This document shows, one piece after another, positions 35,621 to 45,006 of a DNA stretch of 64,000 nt. Made by a program: the position numbers and the translations under genes. Within the stretch, counting starts at the first letter, position 1; each line of letters starts with the position of its first letter. The DNA comes from Pirellulaceae bacterium (GTDB lineage Bacteria; Planctomycetota; Planctomycetia; Pirellulales; Pirellulaceae), in NCBI GenBank assembly GCA_023382975.1, contig JAHDXO010000003.1, forward strand, positions 212,599 to 276,598, written 5' to 3'. The notes beneath the pieces were generated by a model. It searched no databases, had not been told where the DNA came from, and saw nothing but the letters and a program-made list of their open reading frames with translations.

Positions 35621-36171
35621 GGCAGCCTCGGTTTGCGGTATTCCGATGCACAACCGCCGAAAGTTGCGACATGGTTCGCCCCGAAGGGGCAGCCCCATAC
35701 CAGCCCAGGGCAACGCCCTGGGTTGAGGTGGGAAATTTCCGTCCTAAGCCCTGAAAGGGCGGCACAGGCCGCCGATGCCGCCTGTTGTCCTGCCCTTTCA
35801 GGGCGATCGGATTCTCAATTGTCTCCGCTCGTCTCGGCGGAAGCCTGCGTGGCGGCTACGTCGTCCAGGTTTTGGTGGCTCGGTCAGAGACCGACCACAG
35901 CACCGCGGTAGGCCATTTCCTGCCTTCTCCAGCAGCCACCAAGCCGCATACAGGGAAAATCCTGGGCGAGGACTCAGGGTATTTCCCGGGTTGCACTAGG
36001 GAAATCGCCGATTTGCGCCAACGCCGGATTTGCTGTAATTTGTAGAGCCGCCGCAAGGCGAGCAACAATCACGCGAGAGGCACATATCGACATCCGAATC
36101 AGACTTCGGAATCTCTCGCCGGGAAATGATGCCACGTCGGCGTTGTGGAATCATGCAGAAAGGAGTCGTCT
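35621..36171. repeat. Intergenic region holding a partial composite repeat
   Basis: No gene is supported. 35675-35810 is a shortened copy of the composite hairpin repeat described at 46562: gccccgaaggggc, cccagggcaacgccctggg, then gccctgaaagggc and its complement. The remaining about 360 nt show no motif I can name, apart from an imperfect gggaaa...tttccc dyad near 35954-35990. Confidence 0.65.
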
Positions 36172-37644
36172 GTGGACGATTTGAAAGTAATTCTCGCTGG
36201 GCCGTCTGACGTACTTGCCACGTTGATCCAACCTCAACTGGCCCGGCTCCTGCCCGGCTTTCCAATGAAGGTCGTTTCCAATCCTGCCGATGCTCTGCCG
36301 GACGTGATCGAGGGCCGGGTCGTTGCTTGCTTGGCCTATGTCAGCGAGCAAGCGGACGAGGCCCAGGTCGTGGCCCTGCTGCACGAGATCGAAAGCAAGC
36401 GGTCGGCTGTGCCCGTCTTTGTCATCCTCGCCGAGGACGATGTGTACCGACGACTGCGGTTCTTCGAGTGGGGCGCCGTCGATTGCTTGTCCTGGCCCGT
36501 CGATCTGTCGCGCTTGGCAGCCCTGATCGACGTGCTTTCCGTGCGGCGTCGAATCGAAGCGACATCGTCGATTATTCGAGTGGACGAGCGAAGCCCAGCC
36601 GTGCATGCTCCCAAGCGATCGAAGCACCGCGATTCGGCGCAGCCCGTGGTCGCGGGGTTCGTGTTCGCCAGTCGCGCCATGCGCGAGTTGTACGACCATA
36701 TCGAAGCCGCGGCCGACTCGGATACCAACGTGCTGCTGACCGGCGAGACGGGCACCGGCAAAAGCCATGTGTCGCGGGCCATCCACGATCTGTCGCCGCG
36801 GCGGAAACGGCCGTTTGTGGTGGTCGAATGCGGCGGCCTGTCGCCGACGCTGCTGGAAAGCGAACTGTTCGGCCATGTGCGCGGCGCCTTCACGGGCGCC
36901 GACCGCGACCATGTCGGCAAGTTCTCGGTGGTCGAAGACGGCACGATCCTGCTGGACGAAATCGACTGCGTGCCGCTCGAAGCGCAGGCCAAATTGCTAC
37001 GGGTGCTCGAGGACCGTCTGTTCGAACCGGTCGGCTCGAACCGGGTGGCCAAGTTCCGCGCGCGGGTCATCGCCGCGACCAACCGGCCGTTGGACCAGTT
37101 GGCGGCCGAAGGCAAGTTCCGTTCCGATCTGTACTTCCGACTGAACGTGCTGGAGTTCCGTCTGCCTCCGCTCCGCGACTGCCGCGAAGCAATCGGTCCG
37201 CTGGCCGAGAACTTCCTGCAACTCTATGTCGGACGCCCAAATCGTCCGGTCGACGAAATCACGTTCTCGGCCCTCGAAGCCATGATGGCCTACGACTGGC
37301 CCGGCAACATCCGCGAATTGCGCAACTGCATCCATCGGGCCGTCACCCTGTGCCGCGGACCGGCGTTGGATCTGGGGGATCTGCCCGATTCGATCCGCAA
37401 TGCCACGGCCCGGAGCGGCGAGAACGTGCCCGCGGATATGCAGGAATTCGCTCGCAGCCCGCAGGAACCGTTTCGCAGCGGACTGGAATCCGCTCGCCAA
37501 AATGGCGAACGCAGTTTGATCCTGCAATTGCTGGCCAAGCACAACAACAACCGGACCCGCGTAGCCAAGGAATTGGGCATCAGCCGCGTGGCGCTGTACA
37601 AGAAGCTGCACAAACTGGGCCTCGTCGAAGGAGTACCAACCTGA
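36172..37644 (+). CDS. Sigma-54-dependent activator with pseudo-receiver and Fis HTH
   Basis: A 490-residue regulator. The GTG at 36172 with AAGGAG 6 nt upstream is the chosen start. Residues 1-120 resemble a receiver but lack the usual phosphoacceptor context (KVILAGPSDVLATL; CLAYVSEQADEAQVVALL). The AAA+ domain has Walker A GETGTGKS (191-198), the sigma-54 contact GAFTGA (238-243), Walker B ILLDEID and DWPGNIRELRNCIHRA. The C-terminus ends in a Fis-type HTH (RTRVAKELGISRVALYKKL). It activates sigma-54 promoters. Control by classic phosphorylation is doubtful. Confidence 0.92.
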   Translation: MDDLKVILAGPSDVLATLIQPQLARLLPGFPMKVVSNPADALPDVIEGRVVACLAYVSEQADEAQVVALLHEIESKRSAVPVFVILAEDDVYRRLRFFEWGAVDCLSWPVDLSRLAALIDVLSVRRRIEATSSIIRVDERSPAVHAPKRSKHRDSAQPVVAGFVFASRAMRELYDHIEAAADSDTNVLLTGETGTGKSHVSRAIHDLSPRRKRPFVVVECGGLSPTLLESELFGHVRGAFTGADRDHVGKFSVVEDGTILLDEIDCVPLEAQAKLLRVLEDRLFEPVGSNRVAKFRARVIAATNRPLDQLAAEGKFRSDLYFRLNVLEFRLPPLRDCREAIGPLAENFLQLYVGRPNRPVDEITFSALEAMMAYDWPGNIRELRNCIHRAVTLCRGPALDLGDLPDSIRNATARSGENVPADMQEFARSPQEPFRSGLESARQNGERSLILQLLAKHNNNRTRVAKELGISRVALYKKLHKLGLVEGVPT

Positions 37645-38518
37645 ACGCACGGCAGCCAGGAGCACCATTTCCGGCGAGCGTGGTGGCGTCAGCCCCACGG
37701 TGAACCAGACTCCGCCGCACCTCTTGTGCTCAATGGCCAACCTCGTACAGCACGACCTGCCAAACATGCAGCTCCATGCCATCGTGCTATACCCACAACC
37801 GTATGGAACCCCGGATCTTGTTCCGCCGCTTCGCCATTGGACCCCACACCGCAGTATTCCATTATTCCAGGCGAGTTGATGCCGTTCTCTTGAAAAGCCG
37901 GACGAGTTCGCGAATCCGGGCTTGGCGGGCTTCGGCCACGGGTAAGTAGTCTCTGGATTGGTGGAGGAGCCTCTTCGGTGTTCTGTCGTTCCCAATGCTC
38001 CTCTTCTCCTCTATTCCAAGACGCCCCTTGCCACCGACGCACTTCCCGCTGCTCTCCGCTCCTTTGCCCTGGCTCACTTCCGCTGCAAGTAGCGCACGCC
38101 GTGGAAATTGGGTTCGTTTGGCAAAAACATGCGGACACCGGGCGAGTCCGCGAACCCAACGTAGTTTTCAGCAGGCGAAGGTCAAACCGTAGTACGAACG
38201 ATGCCGAGCCTGCCAGCCAGGCTTGACCCCGGTATTCGGGCATCCTTCAGGAGGCGGTGAACCGACCGCCTGCGCCCGACTATATGTGTCCATGCGTTCA
38301 CTATTTATTGACGGCGGACCTGGCGGGGGTCACCCGCGGCCGCCGCCGTGCGCCGCTTTCCCGCGGGGACCGGCACCACCGTCCCGCCCGCGTTCATTCC
38401 AGCGGCGCTTCGGTATATTCCAGGTTCAAGTCAGCGACGGCCGGCGGCGGCACCGCTTGACCGCCGCGGCGACTTCAATCGCCGCCGCGAAGCCGATCCG
38501 CTGGACGAGGGTCACGCC
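37645..38518. other. Gene-free decayed region
   Basis: About 870 nt without a supportable gene. It begins with a partial repeat module at 37669-37701 (GGCGAGCGTGGTGGCGTCAG). The open frames are low-complexity and mutually overlapping. This looks like residual mobile DNA preceding the transposase tail at 38519. Confidence 0.55.
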
Positions 38519-38580
38519 TGCACGTGGCGCATGCGACTAATCAAAGTCGCCGCGCGGATCGTCGTCACCTCCCGCCGCAG
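38519..38580 (+). pseudogene. IS1380-like transposase C-terminal remnant
   Basis: Translation reads CTWRMRLIKVAARIVVTSRR, similar to the short C-terminal segment TWRLxVIKVAAEVVxSxRR that I associate with IS1380-family transposases. Nothing upstream in frame retains the catalytic domain. It abuts the broken 3' end of the serine recombinase gene on the opposite strand, marking a junction near 38590. Confidence 0.4.
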
Positions 38581-38972
38581 CCCCCCGCCTCCCAGCCTCT
38601 GCCCTGACACTCATGCCTAATCCGGGCTAACAAAGCCATGAGCATCAGACTATGCTCGTGCATCCGGAACAGGCGATCCAGCGAGTGGACAATAATGCAA
38701 TCTAGCTTGCCAGCGTTGATGTCCTGCAGAAGGCGTTGGAATCCCGGACGTTCGAGCTTGCCGGCCGAGTAGCCGATGTCTTCATATCCGCCAACGCAGA
38801 TCCAACCGTCGGCTTCTCGACTCTTCACGAAGGCTTCTGCTGTCTCGCGTTGCAGACGAATGGCCTCCGCATTTTGGACCGCGCCCACATTGACGCGGAT
38901 GTAGACAGCACAGCGGACAGTGGTTCCTTCTTGCGGGTCAGAGGGTACAGGGGCGTGTCGGTTTTCTGTCAT
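38565..38972 (-). pseudogene. Truncated serine recombinase, catalytic Ser replaced by Asn
   Basis: A 135-residue remnant of a resolvase/invertase N-terminal domain. AAGGAG lies 5 nt before the ATG at 38972. AVYIRVNVG (residues 22-30) corresponds to the usual YxRVS motif, but Asn28 occupies the nucleophile position. IRLQRETAEAF, YEDIGYSAGKLERPGFQRLL and VHSLDRLFR (conserved Arg) remain. After about residue 120 the sequence becomes Gly/Arg junk where it meets the transposase tail, so the recombinase and DNA-binding domains are lost. Confidence 0.7.
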
Positions 38973-39079
38973 CTTTTTCTCCTTATCTCGTGCGGGAATG
39001 CGTGTCCCGAACGTCCGGCGGCAGGAAACAGACGAGTACGCTAAGCCGCGAGCAGGGATCAAGCGGACCGGTGGGGAGT

Positions 39080-39163
39080 GTCGCCACGTTGGCTGCCATC
39101 TGCCATCGAACTGGTCCGGGCACCGTCTGCGGACGTCGTCACATTGGACGCCATCTGCCATCG
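39080..39163. repeat. 55-bp-period tandem motif, locus 1
   Basis: Two related 29-nt units (39080-39108 and 39135-39163) share CACRTTGG and CCATCTGCCATCG and match at 25 of 29 positions. They lie 108-191 nt upstream of the serine recombinase start. Confidence 0.65.
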
Positions 39164-39226
39164 GGTGATCGCATTTATGGAGAGATTTTCAATGCGGATT
39201 GCTGGCCGCCTGGGTGCGTCCAAGAA

Positions 39227-39706
39227 TCAGTTGCCTGCCGCCGCCGTCAGATGTGTATCGCAGACTACTTGTCCACCTTCTACGATCTCGAACGCTTTAT
39301 CGAGTCGCAATTGGGCAAATATCTCGCGAATGGTGGAGCACATGCCTCGTAGCACGAACCGTCCCCTGGCCTCGTGAATACTTCGGTTCATCGAGATGAG
39401 TCTGGCGACGAAGGCACTGTCCACGATCTGCAATTGCGACAAATCCATCGTGACAAATGTGTGCATGTTTCTGGCGATGAGCGACGCGACCAATTGCTTC
39501 GCTTCCCACGGTTCCGGCGTTCGTTCGGGAAGCACCTCCAGGATCGTTTCAGTGCCCTGCAATCGCCTGCGGCACCAGAGGCGATAACCGCACTCGGAAC
39601 AGGGGGCGTCAAAACGAACCAACCATGGTTCCTGGGGCAAGGCGTTTCCGCAGATGGGACACTCGTACCACGTCTTGACTGACGTTTCCATTTTGCGTGT
39701 CTTCAT
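39227..39706 (-). CDS. Zinc-ribbon plus STAS-domain protein
   Basis: A 159-residue protein. GGAGGTG 6 nt before ATG 39706 fixes the start and rejects a longer frame. Residues 14-40 form a CPIC...CSEC zinc ribbon (C16, C19, C36, C39). From about 60 a STAS domain of anti-sigma-factor-antagonist type follows, with VTMDLSQLQIVDSAF, where Ser97 matches the phosphorylatable serine of SpoIIAA-like proteins. It probably takes part in a partner-switching pathway. The kinase or phosphatase partner is not in the window. Confidence 0.8.
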   Translation of the reverse strand: MKTRKMETSVKTWYECPICGNALPQEPWLVRFDAPCSECGYRLWCRRRLQGTETILEVLPERTPEPWEAKQLVASLIARNMHTFVTMDLSQLQIVDSAFVARLISMNRSIHEARGRFVLRGMCSTIREIFAQLRLDKAFEIVEGGQVVCDTHLTAAAGN

Positions 39707-40349
39707 CGCCGCACCTCCAATCAGAGCAACTGGAGCAGAACACGCACGACTGACTTTGATTCTACGACGCGCCAGCGACAAGCACAACAGTCAGCTTGAT
39801 TTCTTCTGTCTTGTGGATTGGCGTCCCCGCTCACGTCGCCCGGAGTCGCACGCGTGTCCGCCTGTGGGCGCCGTTCGCGTCGTTGGGTCCAACGGGACCG
39901 GGGCGGCCTGTGAGCGTGTTCACATTGGCTGACATCTGTCATTCGGCGTCCGGCGGGGCTGTCTGTGGACATGGTCACATTGGACGCCATCTGCCATCCG
40001 GTAGCGTTCCGCCGTTCGCCCGTGCCGCGTTCACGGGCGTTGTGGCCAGTGGCCCTGGCGTCGCGACGTGGGCGTCTGGCGGCGATCTGGCATCTGGACG
40101 CCCACACGATCGGCACCCGCTCTGCGCCGACCGAGCGATCAGTCACGCCCAGCTACCGAATTGTCAATGAACAACGTACGGCGACAAACCTACCGAACCG
40201 TTCTTGGCGCAGCCGGGCCCTTCGTCTGGTATATCGCAGCTGAGCCATTGCTATGCCTTCGCGTCGAGCGAAATCCGCTGGACCAGGACACCTTCATCGC
40301 CCAGACGATCGGTGTCCTCTCCAGGGGAGCGCCGAAGCGGGCGTTGCGA
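39707..40349. other. Gene-free region with tandem motif and hairpin
   Basis: No gene is supported. It includes the second 55-bp-period motif at 39916-40000 and a hairpin gcccgtg/cacgggc at 40018-40038. A relative of that hairpin occurs at 43235-43255. Other open frames are short or arise from the repeats. Confidence 0.5.
39916..40000. repeat. 55-bp-period tandem motif, locus 2
   Basis: Units at 39916-39945 and 39974-40000 match the locus 1 units and are again spaced exactly 55 nt (CACATTGG at 39921 and 39976). They lie about 210-295 nt upstream of the STAS gene start, on the same side relative to transcription as locus 1. Confidence 0.65.
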
Positions 40350-40742
40350 TCAGTCGGAGGTCAAATGGAAATCATGGACGCCGCTTCTCTGGACATCGAT
40401 CTCCAACGGTTTGTCCAGATATTTTTTGGGAACGATGTCTGGGGCCAGGTCGTCCGGCCCGCGATCGGGGTCCGGATTGCTAGCCGAGATGCGAACGATC
40501 TTGGGGCCCGGGGTCAGTTGTGCTTCGTACTTGCCGTTGATGATCATGGCACCGCTGGGAACGTCGCTGGCGTCAACGATTTCGAAGGAGATCGCGCCCT
40601 CCTGAACAGCCACGCCGTCGATCGTAACTTGGCCGGAAATCCGGCAACTGCGCGGCCCAGAATCACGGCAACCGGAAAACACGGTAACTACACAGAGGGC
40701 CGCCAGAGCGCCCACGAAACCTGAGGGGGGCATTTTGAACAT
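40350..40742 (-). CDS. Small lipoprotein with carboxypeptidase-regulatory-like fold
   Basis: A 130-residue protein with a lipoprotein signal (hydrophobic LAALCVVTV, lipobox FSGC, Cys25). The mature part ISGQVTIDGVAVQEGAISFEIVD, then GKYEAQLTPGPKIVRISA, is the peptidase-M14 regulatory or transthyretin-like beta-fold common in planctomycete lipoproteins. It sits directly after a DUF1559 gene with a 37-nt gap, a pairing seen often in this phylum. The role is probably structural at the envelope. Confidence 0.82.
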   Translation of the reverse strand: MFKMPPSGFVGALAALCVVTVFSGCRDSGPRSCRISGQVTIDGVAVQEGAISFEIVDASDVPSGAMIINGKYEAQLTPGPKIVRISASNPDPDRGPDDLAPDIVPKKYLDKPLEIDVQRSGVHDFHLTSD

Positions 40743-40779
40743 GGTTTAGGTTCAGCCTTATGATTTGAGTGAACTGCCT

Positions 40780-41769
40780 TCAGAAATTGGTGCCGACCGG
40801 TTGGCCGTCGGACCTGGAGGCGAGTTTCTGCCACGTGCCAAGCCAGTTGACGTCCCAATTGCCGTCGTGTCCCAGAGCGGCTCCGGGCCGCCAACTCTCG
40901 ATCGAATTCGCGATGAACCGCACGGAGCCGTCGGCCAAGGCCACCTGGACGCCGCCCGGGTGTTGGCTGCGAGCCGCGATGTGGCGCGCGATGTTGGCCC
41001 CGCCCGCAGGACCTCGGCAGGGAGTGAAGTTCATCCAGTAAGCATTGGTGCTCGTCTTGCAGTAGGCAAACATGTCGGGAGTTCCCGTGTTCGGTTCGGC
41101 GCGGGCGGAGAACACGCCGCCACCGGAGTCGCCATCCCAGAGACAGCCACGGGCTTCATACGTGCTGGAATCGAACGAGTCTCCGATTGCCGGGCTGATC
41201 AAGATTTCGCCCAGCAACAGGGTGGTCGACGTTCCGTCGGTGATACCGGCGAACGTCGTGTACGAATTGGCGTAGAAAACGCCGTCGCCGTGGGGAGAAA
41301 GTCCCTGAATCACGGTGTTCGGGTGGTAGAAACGCACCGTGCCGAAATTCGCCATGTAGTTGCCGTAGAAACCGCGCGGCTTCCTTGTCCCCACCTGCGG
41401 GTCCGAGGGGCACATGACCGCCGAAAATCGACTTTCTATCAGGGGGCGGAGCACCGCCCGGTTCCAGATCGGGGCGGGATCGGCCCAATTGATCTCGTCG
41501 GACACCGACCCCAGTTCCATAAACGGCATGATCCGAGGGAACCAAGTCGCTCGACGACCGTCTCCCGTCACTGCGGGCGGAAAGCAACCGTACGTGTCAT
41601 GATAGTTGTGCAAGGACAATGCTAGTTGTTTCAGATTGTTGGTACACTGCGTGCGTCGAGCCGCTTCGCGAGCTGCTTGAATGGCCGGCAGCAACAGGGC
41701 GACCAGAATACCAATGATGGCAATCACCACCAGCAATTCGACCAGGGTAAAACCCTTTCGTGCGTTCAT
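40780..41769 (-). CDS. DUF1559 (pseudopilin-like) protein
   Basis: A 329-residue protein. The N-terminus KGFTLVELLVVIAIIGILVA is the type IV prepilin/pseudopilin signal with the G-F cleavage site and Glu5. The body has QCTNNLKQLALSLHNYHDTYG and PGGVQVALADGSVRFI, the DUF1559 (SBP_bac_10) signature near the C-terminus. These proteins occur in large paralogue sets in planctomycetes. Processing by a prepilin peptidase is expected. It is followed by the small lipoprotein. Confidence 0.95.
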   Translation of the reverse strand: MNARKGFTLVELLVVIAIIGILVALLLPAIQAAREAARRTQCTNNLKQLALSLHNYHDTYGCFPPAVTGDGRRATWFPRIMPFMELGSVSDEINWADPAPIWNRAVLRPLIESRFSAVMCPSDPQVGTRKPRGFYGNYMANFGTVRFYHPNTVIQGLSPHGDGVFYANSYTTFAGITDGTSTTLLLGEILISPAIGDSFDSSTYEARGCLWDGDSGGGVFSARAEPNTGTPDMFAYCKTSTNAYWMNFTPCRGPAGGANIARHIAARSQHPGGVQVALADGSVRFIANSIESWRPGAALGHDGNWDVNWLGTWQKLASRSDGQPVGTNF

Positions 41770-42064
41770 TGCAATCGCTCCAAAAAATCAATAAGAACTT
41801 GCGTTTCAGGACGTACGAGCAACTCTTGCAAGCACCGCTCGTGGTAAGAAATGCGAACGAATACGTGCATTGCTATCTGGTTGTCCAATTGATCTTATCC
41901 GTGCAAGGTTTGGGCTGCAACCAGCTTTCTGAAAATAAAACTCCGTTGAACCAGGCCGCTTCGCGACAGAGATAGTGCTAGGGAGCCAGACTCGGCGGAC
42001 TGAGGGACACTGGAAGGTTGCATCTGCTTACCTCTCCGTCTCCCATTTCCAAGGAGCTGTCGCC

Positions 42065-42426
42065 TTGACTCCCCTGCGCGCCAAGACGATTCGTGAACTG
42101 GAGCTGCACCGCAAGTCCCCTCGACAATCGAGGCCTGCGTGGCGGCCGTGGCCGACTTGGCCCGGCACTGCGGCCGTTCGCCCGAGCAGATCGGGATCGA
42201 AGAGATCCGCGATTTCCTGCACCACCTGATCGCGCAACGCCGGGTGGCTTACAGCTCCTGCAACCAGAAGCTGTCCAGGGTCCGTCTCTTTTTTCGGGAA
42301 GTGCTGGGCCAGCGGGATTTCCAACTGCGGGTATCCGCCAATCGCAGCGGTCGGTTGTCCCCTGCCGTCTCCAAGATCGCGGAGCGGCTGGGCGGGACAG
42401 CACACAAAGCGGCTCGGGCCCTTTGA
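42065..42426 (+). pseudogene. Frameshifted tyrosine recombinase N-terminal domain
   Basis: Two frames together give a Xer-like core-binding domain. The first reads TTG-initiated LTPLRAKTIRELELHRKSP. A one-base loss near 42119-42121 moves the frame to STIEACVAAVADLARHCG, then FLHHLIAQRRVAYSSCNQKL and RLFFREVLGQRDF. The catalytic domain is absent and the frame ends in non-homologous sequence at 42426. Confidence 0.65.
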
Positions 42427-42493
42427 ACTGGTCCAAGCGCTGGGTGGCGGGGCGTTCGGCCAAGGGCAGATAGCCTACCTGGAATTCGTCGGT

Positions 42494-43072
42494 ATGCCAT
42501 TCCTCTTCGTCTTCAAATGGATGGGCGATCGCCAGGGCGGTGCCGTCCCTGTTCTGAAGCACGAACCGGTACAGATGATCCCCCTCGAAATTGCATGCAC
42601 CGATAATCTCTTGAGCGAGCGATTCCAGGTCCGTGTGGGCCGGGACGGCTATCTGGCGCCAAACGCGGCCGAGCGAAACAGTTTACTGAAGGTCGGCAAA
42701 CCGCTGGGCTCGAAGATCAAGGAGCTGGTCACCATCGTTCCGCCCCGGACCTTCCAGCGATGGGTGCAGGCATCGGAGAACGAAACGAGAACACCGACCG
42801 AGGCAAGAACGGCTGCCCAGGGCAACAGCAAGCCGCAGGAGATCCACAATCTGGTGCTGAAGATCCGCAGGGAAACGGGCTGGGGTGCTGGTCGGATCAA
42901 AGGGGAGTTGTACCGGCTCGGCTACAAGAACATCGGTCGAACCACAATCAATCGCATCCTGCGTGAAAACGGCTTCAAGTCCGAACCGCTGGAAACCTTG
43001 AGCATCGCCGACCTGCAGCTTCCAGAATCGCTCGGCGGGACGTTGAAGTGGTACGAGACGAAGGCGGCGTAG
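42494..43072 (+). pseudogene. Truncated integrase/transposase with HTH only
   Basis: A 192-residue open frame. Residues about 55-160 resemble the DNA-binding part of an integrase-core transposase: LLKVGKPLGSKIKELVTIV, RTFQRWVQASE, EIHNLVLKIRRETGWGAGRI, KGELYRLGYKNIGRTTINR. The DDE/integrase core that normally follows is missing and is replaced by an unrelated tail ending WYETKAA. It could be translated, but transposition activity is not possible. Confidence 0.6.
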
Positions 43073-43494
43073 ACGGAATTCGCATCGGAGCTTCTCGGTC
43101 GCCGCGTCGCGTCAAGACGTGAATGCCCCGCGGTGTTCCCCCGATGGCAGAATATCAATCGCGTGGATCTGTAGTCACATCGACGGATGGCGTGCCGAGC
43201 TGCGGCCCAGTTCCACCCCCGCGGTCTGCCGTTTGCCCGCATCGCGTTCGCGGGCGGAAGTCGTGGCTGTGTCCTCAGCGGGACTGGCGTCGCCTATGGG
43301 TGTCAACCACACGATCGCCGCCGACGTGCCCGGCTGCGAAAGTCAGCCGCCTGGCAGCGATCCGGCAGGTGATGGCCCGCGTCCCCCGTGCGCCCGTGTC
43401 ACGTTCGCGGGTAGGTTAGGTCGGGCTCCCGGGCCGGACATCTTGTCCGGCATGCTGGGGCGAGCCGCTGAGGGTGGTCGATGTTTCGGCGATG
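43073..43494. other. Gene-free region with degenerate hairpins
   Basis: No gene is supported. A hairpin gcccgc/gcgggc at 43235-43255 is preceded by CCGTTTGCCCGC and resembles the one at 40018, suggesting a repeat family limited to this decayed region. A weaker copy is near 43391-43412. Confidence 0.5.
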
Positions 43495-44796
43495 CTATCC
43501 CTCGAGCGTCCAGCCCGCGCGATACTCGCGACGGATGAACTGGGCGGCTTCGGGGGCGTTCGAGGCATCGAGTTTGCCGGGATCCCACTGGAGCTTCTTG
43601 TTTACGCGGAAGGCCACTGAGCCCAGCAGGTTGTGCTCGACGAGCTTGCCGGAGTAGTCGAAGTTGCAGAGCGTCGGCGAACCGGTCTTGCAGCCGTTGA
43701 TCCACTCCTGGTAGTGGCCGGCCGAAGGCGCGATCGTCGGCTCCGGAACCTTGAAGTCCTTATACTGCTCTTCGGGCAGGAGGATCCGCCGGCCGTAGTC
43801 GGCCAGCAGTTGTCCCTTGTCGCCGACGAACAGCACGCCGATGCCCCACTGCTGCAAGTCGTGGCCCGGGGGCGACGGCGGCCGCTGAATGCCGTCGTAC
43901 CACCGCAAGGTGAGCGCCGGCCGGCTGTCGATGGCCGGATGCTCCCAGGTCACCTTCAGCCAGTGCGGATAGGACTCCTCGCTGCGCACGTCACCTTCCG
44001 CCTCGACGGTGAGCGGGTCGCGCAGGTTCAAAGCCCAGAACGGCAGGTCGATCAGGTGGCTCCCCATGTCGCCCAGGCAGCCGTTGCCGAAGTCCCAGCG
44101 CTGTTCCCAAACGGTGCAGCCGCCCAGGTAGCTGGGATGGTACGGGCGCTGAGGCGCGGGGCCGAGCCAAAGATCCCAGTTAATGTAGTCGGGCACCGGC
44201 GGCGTCTCGGTCGATCGCTCGGGGCAGGGACCGACGCGGCTGCACCAGACGTGCGCCTCGCGGACCGTGCCGATCGCTCCGCCTTGCACGAGCTCCACCA
44301 CGCGGCGATAGTTGTCCGTCGCGTGGATCTGCGTGCCCATCTGCGTAGCCACCTTGGCGTTCTTGCAGGTCTCTTGCATGACCCGCGCCTCATGCACCGA
44401 GTGGGCCAGCGGCTTCTCGCAGTAGACGTGTTTGCCGCGCCGCATCGCCCAGACGGAGGCCGGGGCGTGAGTGTGGTCGGTGGTGCTGACGATCACCGCG
44501 TCGATGTCCTTCTGATCGACCAGTTTGCGCCAGTCCTGGTAGGTTTTGGCCTGGGGGAACTTGGCGGCGGCCGCGGCCAGGTTCTTGGCGTTCACGTCGC
44601 AAAGGGCCACGAAATTCTCGCTGGCGCAACCACCCATGTTGGCCGCGCCGCGCCCGGCGGCGCCGATCACGCCGATATTTAGCTTCTCATTGGGCGACTT
44701 GCTCTCGGCCGCCATGCTCCGCTCGGCCACAAAATAGCCCGCGCCGATCGCGGCGGAGGTCTTGAGGAAGTCACGACGATTGCTCTGCCGACGCAT
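43495..44796 (-). CDS. Tat-exported Gfo/Idh/MocA-family oxidoreductase
   Basis: A 433-residue NAD(P)-dependent oxidoreductase with a twin-arginine motif NRRDFLKTSA near residues 6-15, so it is exported folded. The Rossmann domain has GVIGAAGRGAANMG, then VALCDVNAKNL. EKPLAHSVHEA contains the conserved catalytic Lys of EKP. AAAGKFPQAKTYQDWRKL-like segments and the DMGSHLIDLPFW segment are standard for secreted planctomycete paralogues. The substrate is probably a sugar or inositol. AAAGGAG precedes the ATG. It is divergent from the isomerase at 45007, with which it may share a pathway. Confidence 0.93.
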   Translation of the reverse strand: MRRQSNRRDFLKTSAAIGAGYFVAERSMAAESKSPNEKLNIGVIGAAGRGAANMGGCASENFVALCDVNAKNLAAAAAKFPQAKTYQDWRKLVDQKDIDAVIVSTTDHTHAPASVWAMRRGKHVYCEKPLAHSVHEARVMQETCKNAKVATQMGTQIHATDNYRRVVELVQGGAIGTVREAHVWCSRVGPCPERSTETPPVPDYINWDLWLGPAPQRPYHPSYLGGCTVWEQRWDFGNGCLGDMGSHLIDLPFWALNLRDPLTVEAEGDVRSEESYPHWLKVTWEHPAIDSRPALTLRWYDGIQRPPSPPGHDLQQWGIGVLFVGDKGQLLADYGRRILLPEEQYKDFKVPEPTIAPSAGHYQEWINGCKTGSPTLCNFDYSGKLVEHNLLGSVAFRVNKKLQWDPGKLDASNAPEAAQFIRREYRAGWTLEG

Positions 44797-45006
44797 TGCT
44801 CGACTCCTTTGCCAGAAGGTGGGAGGTTACGGTGGGCGCGGTTGACACTAGCCCCTGGCACGGCCATTGTCAATCGGAGGGACGAAATTCGACTTCGCCG
44901 ACAGGGGCGCATCGTGGAATGGAACAGTCCGGCGCCAAGTGCTAGACTGACCGCACGCAGCACGTTGCCCGCGTCCATCAATGATCCACAGCAGGGAGAC
45001 CCCGCG

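Noticed and set aside
37689..38243. Minus-strand frame containing CQTNPIS-like residues
   Set aside because: Composition and overlaps with other frames suggest degraded or repeat DNA. No ribosome site or domain supports it.
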